From Sipunculus nudus (taxonomy: Eukaryota; Annelida; Sipuncula; Golfingiida; Sipunculidae), in the NCBI GenBank assembly GCA_026874595.1, contig CM049310.1:1426001-1490000 (forward strand): 64,000 nt of DNA, in the 5' to 3' direction. Positions 58,401 to 64,000 of this stretch are shown one piece after another; position 1 is the stretch's first letter, and each line of letters starts with the position of its first letter. The notes beneath the pieces were generated by a model. That model did no database searches. It had not been told where the DNA came from and worked only from the letters and a program-made list of their open reading frames with translations. The translations under genes were made by a program, and so were the position numbers.

Positions 58401-61400
58401 ATGTAGACAGGCTTACATCATGATATGTAATGTAGACAGGCTTACATCATGATATGTAATGTAGACAGGCTTACATCATGATATGTAAAATAGACAGGCT
58501 TACATCATGACATGTAATGTAGACAGGCTTACATCATGATATGTACAGTAGACAGGCTTACATCATGATATGTAATGTAGACAGGCTTACATCATGATAT
58601 GTACAGTAGACAGGCTTACATCATGATATGTAATGTAAACAGGCTTACATCATGATATGTAATGTAGACAGGCTTACATCATGATATGTAATGTAGACAG
58701 GCTTACATCATGATATGTAAAGTAGACAGGCTTACATCATGATATGTAATGTAGACAGGCTTACATCATGATATGTAATGTAGACAGGCTTACATCATGA
58801 TATGTAATGTTGACAGGCTTACATCATGATATGTAATGTAGACAGGCTTACATCGTGATATGTAATGTAGACAGGCTTACATCATGATATGTAATGTAGA
58901 CAGGCTTACATCATGATATGTAATGTAGACAGGCTTACATCATGATATGTAATGTAGACAGGCTTACATCATGATATGTAATGTAGACAGGCTTACATCA
59001 TGACATGTAATGTAGACAGGCTTACATCATGACATATAAAGTAGACAGGCTTACATAATGACATGTAATGTAGACAGGCTTACATCATGATATGTACAGT
59101 AGACAGGCTTACATCATGATATGTAATGTAGACAGGCTTACATCATGATATGTACAGTAGACAGGCTTACATCATGATATGTAATGTAAACAGGCTTACA
59201 TCATGATATGTAATTTAGACAGGCTTACATCATGATATGTAATGTAGACAGGCTTACATCATGATATGTAAAGTAGACAGGCTTACATCATGAAATGTAA
59301 ATTAGACAGGCTTACATCATGATATGTAATGTAGACAGGCTTACATCATGATATGTAATGTAGACAGGCTTACATCATGATATGTAATGTAGACAGGCTT
59401 ACATCATGATACGTAATGTAGACAGGCTAACATCATGATATGTAATATAGACAGGCTTACATCATGATATGTAATGTAGACAGGCTTACATCATGATATG
59501 TAAAGTAGACAGGCTTACATCATGATATGTAAATTAGACAGGCTTACATCATGATATGTAATGTAGACAGGCTTACATCATGATATGTAATGTAGACAGG
59601 CTTACATCATGATATGTAATGTAGACAGGCTTACATCATGATACGTAATGTAGACAGGCTAACATCATGATATGTAATATAGACAGGCTCACATCATAAT
59701 ATGTAGAGCCTGTCAGGTAGATTATATCATGAACAGCACTACTGTGTTTCCTCAGGTAAATAATAAAACTTACCATAAAGTATAACTAATAAAAAATTTC
59801 AGAAAGTTCTAAGATTTCACAGAGGGTATTTGAGGAGCTGTAATTTAGGTAATTATTAACAAAGCATATTTTTAAATCAATTTAAAAGCCGAGATGAAAA
59901 AGAATAAGTAGAAACAAAAGTATATGCCTGATGCTGATGTACGAGTAACTGATGGCACAAAACAAACTGTTCATGCTGTGAAGGAGCTGTGAAAATCCAT
60001 ATACATGTCACCCCTAAGGTCAATTTATGAAACTTATGAACAATTTCCTTTCAATTTCATGCTCAATATCTGCTCACATTTGACATCTTTAACAGGCTGT
60101 AAATTGTATATCTTTAGGTCAATCAAACTTAGCATCAGATGAATAGTTCCTGGCAAGACTGATATGCAAAGATTTATTAATCTGGTTTACACAATTTCAA
60201 TGCATAATTCGGTGTACAGTGTAATTTTAAACCTGTTAATCTTTTAGCTAATTTTCAGGTTTTCTCGGTAATCTTTTAGCTCTTTAAAGTCTTTCTTTCT
60301 ATTCTTCTCTGTCATATATCGTCTCCCCTCAGATGAAAATAATTGAACAAAACTTCATACAATATTGATTGAACATCCAGGTTCAATCAATCTGGATCTG
60401 GTTCAACCTATAATGCCCAGGAATCTGGCAATTTCATAAGGACAGAGATAGTCACAGGGTCACTTACTTCATCAAGTGGTATCCTTCTTTTACACCTCAC
60501 AATGTTTGATACAGGAGATTTTTGATACAGGAGAATTTCTCCCTACTGTATATTAGGTTTATTTACTGTGTAATCACATAATCCAGATTGAATAACTACA
60601 CATTTACTGTATAAATTAAAGGTATGTGGTCATTAATTATCCTCTTACCTACAGTGAAAGTGGAGCAAGAAATACTGGTTACAATTAATTTTGCCTTCTG
60701 TTGGCCCCAAAATTATACAAATATTTAATTTTGGTGACAGTTTAAAAAAATTATATCCTAGACTTATTTCCAATTAAACTTTCATTGATGAATATGATCT
60801 GTTAGGGCAATATAGCATATTTTTATTTCAAGAATTAAAAAGTATGAGCAATTTTAATGGCAGTAAGATAATTTTATTTCGACTAGCTGGTCTGATGTAT
60901 TTACCACAGACTCTCTGGTACACAGCTCCCTTACTCCAGTGGAAATGAAGCCTGGTGATAGTTTCCCCAGCTTGTGTGACATCACTGTGGTTACTCAAAT
61001 GAGGTTCCAATTAGTTTTTTTTTACAGCCATAGAAACAAATATAACATTAATATTACCAGACAAACAGTAACATCATATTATATCCCTGGCTGATTTCCC
61101 ACAGGAATGTTTCATAAACATCCATACTCCTTAATTAGAGCAGATGTGGAAAACAAGTAAGTGTTCATTTTTCTGCAGCCAGATGGCACCACCTTCCAAA
61201 CTTCCTGGATGTGGTATTCATTATACTGCAGCAAACCTTGCAAACTTCCTGGATGTGGTGTTCATTATACTGCAGCCAGATGGCACCACCTTCCAAACTT
61301 CCTGGATGTGGTGTTCATTATACTGCAGCAAACCTTCCAAACTTCCTGGATGTGGTGTTCATTATACTGCAGCAAACCTTCCAAACTTCCTGGATGTGGT

Positions 61401-63863
61401 GTTCATTATACTGCAGCAAACCTTCCAAATTTCCTGGATGTGGTGTTCATTATACTGCAGCAAACCTTCCAAACTTCCTGGATGTGGTGTTCATTATACT
61501 GCAGCAAACCTTCCAAACTTCCTGGATGTGGTGTTCATTATACTGCAGCAAACCTTCCAAACTTCCTGGATGTGGTGTTCATTATACTGCAGCAAACCTT
61601 GCAAATTGCCTGAGTGGTGTTCATTATACTGCAGCCAGATGGCATAACCTTTAAGATTTCCTGGATGTGGTGTTTCATTATTCCATAGCCAGAAGGCACC
61701 ACCTAAATTTTATGGGTGTTTCCGTATCTGTACCTAATCTTATATGAACAGATGCGTATGCTGGACACCTGACCCAGTATTACCACAAGGCTTCATGAAG
61801 ATATCACACCATTTTGTTTGATGTGACCATAATCTTTGACAGATAGGTCCACAGCCTGTTTGGTGGCAATGTCGGCATGAATTGTATGTCATTATTATGC
61901 CATTTTGATTTCAGGTTAATATACTCAGGGTTAGGATTTATCCGGTAATTCAGACATTAGACTTAACCCCTAAGATCCTATTGTCATTTTGCTAAGTAAG
62001 GTTTACAGGCAATGCTACCAGAGGAATCAATAGAGGGGTTTGGCTTAAAGGCAATGCTACCAGAGGAATCAATACAGGATTTTGGTTTACATGCAATGCT
62101 ATCAGAGGAATCAATATAGGGGCTTGGTTAACAGGCAATGCTACCTAATCAGAGATAGGTCCACAGCCTGTTTGGTGGCAATGTCGGCATGAATTGTATG
62201 TCATTATTATGCCATTTTGATTTCAGGTTAATATACTCAGGGTTAGGATTTATCTGGTAATTCAGACATTAGACTTAACCCCTAAGATCCTATTGTCATT
62301 TTGCTAAGTTAGGTTTACAGGCAATGCTACCAGAGGAATCAATAGAGGGGTTTGATTAACAGGCAATGCTACCAGAGGAATCAATACAGGGGTTTGGCTT
62401 ACAGGCAATGCTACCAGAGGAATCAATACAGGATTTTGGTTTACAGGCAATGCTATCAGAGGAATCAATATAGGGGTTTGGTTAACAGGCAATGCTATCA
62501 GAGGAATCAATACAGGGGTTTGGTTTACAGGCAAAGCTATCAGAGAAATCAATATAGGGGCTTTGTTAACAGGCAATGCTACCAGAGGAATCAATTCAGG
62601 GGTTTGGTTTACAGGCAAAGCTACCAGAGGAATCAATACAGGGGTTTGCTTAACAGGCAATGCTAGCAGAGGAATCAATACCGGGGTTTGATTAACAGGC
62701 AATGCTACTAGAGGAATCAATTCAGGGGTTTGATTTACAGGCAATGCTACCAGAGGAATCAATACAGAGGTTTGATTGACAGGCAATGCTTCCAGAAGAA
62801 TCAATTCAGGGGTTTGATTTACAGGAAATGCTACCAGAGGAATCAAAACAGGGGTTTGATTAACAGGCAATGCTACCAGAGAAGTAAATACAGGGGTTTG
62901 ATTTACAGGCAATGCTACCAGAGGAATCAATACAAGGGTTTGACTTACAGGCAATGCTACCAGAGAAAACAATACAGGGGTTTGGTTTACAGGCAATGCT
63001 AGCAGAGGAATCAATACAGGGGTTTGATTTACAGGCAATGCTACCAGAGGAATCAATACAGAGGTTTGATTTACAGGCAATGCCACCAGAGGAATCAAAA
63101 CAGGGGTTTGATTAACAGGCAATGCTACCAGAGGAATCAATTCAGGGGTTTGGTCACAGGCAATGCTACCAGAGGAATCTATACAGGGGTTTGGTTTACA
63201 GGCAATGCTACTAGAGGAATCAATACAGGGGTTTGGTTTACAGGCAAGGCCACCAGAGGAATCAATTCAGGGGTTTGGTTTATAGGCAGTACTACCAGAG
63301 GGATCAATAGAGGGGTTTGGTTTACAGGTAATGCTACCAGAGGAATCAATACAGGGGTTTGGTTTACAGGCAATGCTAACAGAGGAATCAATACAGGGAC
63401 CCTCAGCTCTGAAGTCTAAAAAATTTATCACCAAGTTAAGTCTGTCTCCAAATTATTGTCAGTTTCTGGAATTTAAAAGGATTCTTTCCAATGCCTTTGA
63501 ATGCCAATAAAGAGAGCATGAGAGAGCCTGAACAAGCAAATTCTATAAAAGTACTTCAGAATAATGCTTTTAAACATTGATTTTTCTCAAAATTTTCATC
63601 ACTTTGGAGTTGGGGGGTGGTGCTTTCACCTGCCACTCTTCAGGGATTTCACACCCTTGGCCTTTCTCAAATATATGAACACACTTTTTCCTCTTGGGCT
63701 AACCCTGGTATTTCCTTACCTGGTACATTAAGCGTCGCATTTTCTTTAACCTCTCCTTGAACTTGGACATCGGCCACTCACAGTATATATGTAGCTTAGT
63801 GTTGGCCACCTTGATCCTCACACTGTCCTCATCTGTGACGTTGACATCAACCTTACTGAACAC
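37070..63863 (-). CDS. C-terminal part of a large helical protein, possibly a kinesin-3/KIF14-like tail; 11 exons
   Basis: Eleven exons in sense order (63863-63720, 53838-53618, 52840-52674, 51989-51753, 44829-44710, 43997-43804, 43237-43034, 39044-38904, 38470-38390, 37965-37809, 37494-37070) total 2091 nt, 696 codons plus TAA, with consistent phases throughout. The first exon encodes LHIYCEWPMSKFKERLKKMR and ends LMYQ; the second opens SETSIISDEVYYDPSDTW. A W-x-x-x-K-F-x-x-R-L-x-x-M-R-x-x-YQ segment followed by an acidic DPxDxW motif resembles the region after the FHA domain of kinesin-3 proteins, especially KIF14 (weak inference from memory). The middle is Ser/Pro/Lys-rich, probably disordered. 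From about 44.8 kb to 37.1 kb the sequence is Leu-rich and helical with a basic Arg/Ser tail. No motor or FHA exon is in the window; the 5' end lies beyond 64000. Confidence 0.75.
37809..37965 (-). CDS. Minus-strand gene, helical exon
   Basis: Sense acceptor TTTTCATTTTAG, donor GAAG|GTCAGT; phase 0 to phase 1. It encodes RETDSCMKDVEGEKPTNF, then LYTRCRGVVTHIGALADS and VVQQLSE. Confidence 0.83.
38390..38470 (-). CDS. Minus-strand gene, short exon
   Basis: Sense acceptor TTATTTTTCAG, donor CCAG|GTGTGA; 27 codons, phase 0 both ends. It begins TALDLMTSTGDLVATA and ends VRCQEVQ. The exon is recognised by phase and helix pattern, since the open frame alone would be too short to stand out. Confidence 0.8.
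38540..38712. repeat. 84-bp direct duplication, each with a 9-bp hairpin
   Basis: CTTAGAGCACTCTCTGATGT recurs at 38540 and 38624. Each copy has CTTTAAACT and AGTTTAAAG arms (38589-38597 and 38606-38614) around an 8-base loop. Located in an intron of the minus-strand gene. Confidence 0.85.
38904..39044 (-). CDS. Minus-strand gene, exon
   Basis: Sense acceptor TTATATTTCAG, donor AAAG|GTAAGT; 47 codons, phase 0 both ends. It begins PGSDMKQACLTGTDHYVDK and ends NTYKKNPK. Confidence 0.85.
39145..39575. repeat. 40-45-bp intronic minisatellite, about 10 copies
   Basis: AAAATGTGACCACTTTATCA and AGGTCCTGGGCAACCACCT recur; some copies carry an extra GGTAGT, giving the longer period. Related GACCACTT-type text recurs at 42820-42990 in a neighbouring intron. 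Confidence 0.85.
40758..42303. mobile_element. 1.5-kb terminal-inverted-repeat element flanked by TA
   Basis: Left end TACCGTATTTTTTCAAATAA (from 40758); right end ATTATTTGAAAAAAAATACG, then GTA, its reverse complement with two extra A. TA flanks suit Tc1/mariner-type insertion. Internal frames (41238-41429, 41664-41858) show no transposase. It lies in the intron between exons 43034-43237 and 38904-39044. Confidence 0.5.
43034..43237 (-). CDS. Minus-strand gene, helical exon
   Basis: Sense acceptor TTATCACCTCAG, donor CCAGG|GTTTGT; 68 codons, phase 0 both ends. It encodes GCDEKNEATIQDSATKLL, then YDLGKYCGELAIATETPL and ends GDLLLSR. Confidence 0.83.
43430..43800. repeat. Degenerate ~60-bp tandem repeat filling a short intron
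   Basis: Phrases of the form GGGCACTGGTTGCCATGTAACAT recur about six times with heavy divergence, right up to the donor of exon 43804-43997. Confidence 0.6.
43804..43997 (-). CDS. Minus-strand gene, helical exon
   Basis: Sense acceptor TTTTTGACAG, donor CAAG|GTCAAT; phase 1 to phase 0. It encodes DSVELEGHHITSIQLVSS, then SDALESELVNSLTTSI and STKLISFLK: amphipathic helix pattern. Confidence 0.85.
44710..44829 (-). CDS. Minus-strand gene, exon after the minisatellite intron
   Basis: Sense acceptor CATCTTTTTAG, donor CAAG|GTGAGC; phase 1 to phase 1. It encodes DSQSQYGLADNVLRDCEA, then LKLAVVNVLDKVLQTQEG: helical, Leu-rich. The incoming phase matches every donor in the 45-bp array, since the unit is 15 codons. 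Confidence 0.85.
45066..51790 (-). repeat. 45-bp minisatellite derived from an exon 3' end and its splice donor, about 149 copies
   Basis: In sense of the minus-strand gene each unit encodes KAVSLTLSRMKGKVN (R or S variants) and contains CTCTCAG, then GATGAAAG|GTAAAG, identical to the end and donor of exon 51753-51989. Most units are exactly 45 bp. Rare 39-bp units (46031, 47058) and 43-bp units (46251, 47278, 48131) mark higher-order repeats. Plus-strand frames of up to 834 codons (unit ETDSLVHFTFHPAES) exist only because the period is a multiple of three. The array makes up about 97% of the intron 44830-51752. Confidence 0.95.
51753..51989 (-). CDS. Minus-strand gene, exon whose 3' end seeds the 45-bp minisatellite
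   Basis: Sense acceptor CTATCCGTCAG; first available donor GAAAG|GTAAAG, giving phase 1 to phase 1. It encodes GHHSPPERDTSTTHSKQ, then LQPSPLKLSLKPAAPLKPK, and ends WAFCSKAVSLTLSRMK. The last 12 codons (SKAVSLTLSRMK) and the donor are one copy of the unit repeated about 149 times downstream, so the real 3' end could be this donor or any later one, each adding 15 codons. In unspliced sense, the frame reaches a TAA at 51652-51654, which limits readthrough to two or three extra units. Confidence 0.7.
52000..52670. other. Intron of minus-strand gene, nothing recognised
   Basis: AT-rich, no repeats or open frames of interest between exons 51753-51989 and 52674-52840. Confidence 0.5.
52674..52840 (-). 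CDS. Minus-strand gene, Ser/Thr/Pro-rich exon
   Basis: Sense acceptor TTTGTATTTTCAG, donor AGAG|GTATTG; phase 2 to phase 1. It encodes SRSFHGSGSIELPAESQ, then GLSTPTTPAKESGSF and PFLPEKYLR. Low complexity, probably a disordered linker with TP sites. Confidence 0.8.
53618..53838 (-). CDS. Minus-strand gene, exon with DPSDTW motif
   Basis: Sense acceptor TGTATATTACAG, donor ACAG|GTGAGT; phase 0 to phase 2. It begins SETSIISDEVYYDPSDTW and ends EEEYPVKDTGLQKHR with Arg completed by the next exon. The preceding intron is about 9.9 kb and carries four minisatellites. Confidence 0.83.
53850..57225. other. Large intron of minus-strand gene, nothing recognised
   Basis: AT-rich intronic DNA. Short frames at 53973-54233, 54587-54999 and 55826-56683 lack recognisable features. 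No tandem arrays until 57230. Confidence 0.45.
57230..57975. repeat. 29-bp minisatellite (family 1), about 25 copies
   Basis: The unit is ACATGGTACATGCTGACACC plus TGTTAGTTA, with alternating TTAGTAAACATGTTAC variants. No spacers, so not a CRISPR array. Confidence 0.95.
58290..59710. repeat. 29-bp minisatellite (family 2), about 48 copies, with higher-order repeats
   Basis: The unit is AGGCTTACATCATGATATGT plus AATGTAGAC, unrelated to the previous 29-bp family. The ATGTACAGTA variant recurs at 58541 and 59092 (551 = 19 units); the GATACGTAAT variant at 59408 and 59640 (232 = 8 units), showing block duplication. Confidence 0.95.
59720..61140. other. Intron of minus-strand gene, nothing recognised
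   Basis: AT-rich DNA between two minisatellites. The short minus-strand frame at 60828-61010 has no features. Confidence 0.45.
61180..61700. repeat. 44-bp minisatellite, about 11 copies
   Basis: The unit contains CTTCCAAACTTCCTGGATGT and GGTGTTCATTATACTGCAGC. Two units carry the longer CCAGATGGCACCAC insert. Period 44 cycles the reading frame, so the same peptide motif appears in all three plus frames; not coding. Confidence 0.93.
61841..62464. repeat. 312-bp tandem duplication including minisatellite edge
   Basis: AGATAGGTCCACAGCCTGTT starts at 61841 and 62153; homology runs through GATCCTATTGTCATTTTGCT and into the 42-bp units. The first copy has four units, the second leads into the expanded array. 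Confidence 0.9.
62318..63405. repeat. 42-bp minisatellite, about 26 copies, open on both strands
   Basis: The unit is GGTTTACAGGCAATGCTACC, then AGAGGAATCAATACAGGGGT, then TT. Minus-strand frame 62304-63140 encodes IPLVALPVNQTPVL-type repeats; plus frames give YRQCYQRNQYRGLV-type repeats. Intronic and flanked by non-coding DNA, so not considered a gene. Confidence 0.93.
63720..63863 (-). CDS. Minus-strand gene, first exon in window (WP..KF..RL..MR segment)
   Basis: Sense acceptor TCTATTACACAG, donor CAG|GTAAGG; phase 0 both ends, 48 codons. It begins VFSKVDVNVTDEDSVRIKV and ends KKMRRLMYQ. Upstream exons must lie beyond 64000 because the frame is already open at the acceptor. Confidence 0.85.
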
Positions 63864-64000
63864 CTGTGTAATAGACAATAACAAATGACTGACATTGTGT
63901 GATTAACATTAACATCACACTGGTCCGTGGACAGTCAGAGATAGCTGGCCCTTGGTCCCTGCTGCCATCTGGGGAGTGAAGGTGAACTAAATAATGTTTT

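Noticed and set aside
57230-59710. CRISPR-like arrays of 29-bp repeats
   Set aside because: Repeats are directly contiguous with no spacers, and the host gene structure is eukaryotic.
61144-61654. Three overlapping plus-strand frames of 147-167 codons with the same peptide motif
   Set aside because: The 44-bp unit cycles through all frames, the signature of a non-coding minisatellite.
62304-63140. 278-codon minus-strand frame of IPLVALPVNQTPVL-like repeats
   Set aside because: Although on the sense strand of the host gene, phases of flanking exons join directly (63720 to 53838), there are no strong splice sites, and the plus strand is equally open.
1-64000. tRNA, rRNA or other structured RNA genes
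   Set aside because: No cloverleaf with a recognisable B box or rRNA segment was found by reading; a covariance-model scan could not be run.

Overview
The window is nuclear DNA from an animal, not a prokaryote. It has two multi-exon genes with GT-AG introns of 0.3-10 kb, AT-rich introns, many minisatellites, and interspersed repeats with internal tandem repeats. The repeat style (hairpin-ended elements with internal repeats, openings such as GCGAACCTGTGAGC or TTAGCTCAGCTGACT) and the first gene's family suggest a marine invertebrate, most likely a bivalve mollusc. The species cannot be fixed from this sequence alone.

Gene 1 (+ strand, exons from 1336 to 24891) encodes a protein of the DUF5054 family, which is related to the catalytic domain of glycoside hydrolase family 38 (alpha-mannosidase-like). 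Thirteen exons join with fully consistent phases into 723 codons plus a stop. They include the metal-site H-x-D motif, split by an intron, and a DVPG motif carrying the presumed nucleophile Asp. Only the extreme N-terminus is missing. One intron appears to be GC-AG.

Gene 2 (- strand, exons from 63863 down to 37070) ends convergently with gene 1. Eleven exons join in phase into 696 codons plus a stop and give the C-terminal part of a larger protein, the 5' end being outside the window. It has a short WP..KF..RL..MR..YQ segment followed by a DPSDTW motif, then a Ser/Pro/Lys-rich linker, then a long helical region. I suspect a kinesin-3 (KIF14-like) tail but do not claim it firmly.

The most unusual feature is the 6.7 kb minisatellite at 45.07-51.79 kb, about 149 copies of a 45-bp unit. 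It fills almost the whole intron between two exons of gene 2. The unit is a copy of the 3' end of the upstream exon including its 5' splice donor, so the intron offers well over a hundred near-identical donor sites spaced 15 codons apart, and each unit also carries an acceptor-like CTCTCAG. The array holds recent higher-order duplications of 1027 and 853 bp.

Other arrays are: 110 bp (3.0-3.8 kb), 40 bp (9.5-10.1 kb), 88 bp (17.8-18.85 kb), 39 bp (19.4-20.15 kb), 18 bp (26.3 kb), 84 bp (38.5 kb), 40-45 bp (39.1-39.6 kb), two separate 29-bp families (57.2-58.0 and 58.3-59.7 kb), 44 bp (61.2-61.7 kb) and 42 bp (62.0-63.4 kb). Mobile-element-like structures include several related composite elements with internal repeats built around the palindrome GGTGGCGCCACC, ending in a hairpin plus CTAG (Helitron-like); a 2.1 kb PIF/Harbinger-like element with a TAA target duplication that carries one of them nested inside; a 427-bp hAT-like MITE; and a 1.5 kb TA-flanked inverted-repeat element. 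The 12 kb between the convergent gene ends has an old duplicate of part of a gene 1 intron, interrupted by one of these insertions, and a cluster of CRE-like octamers just past the gene 2 stop codon.
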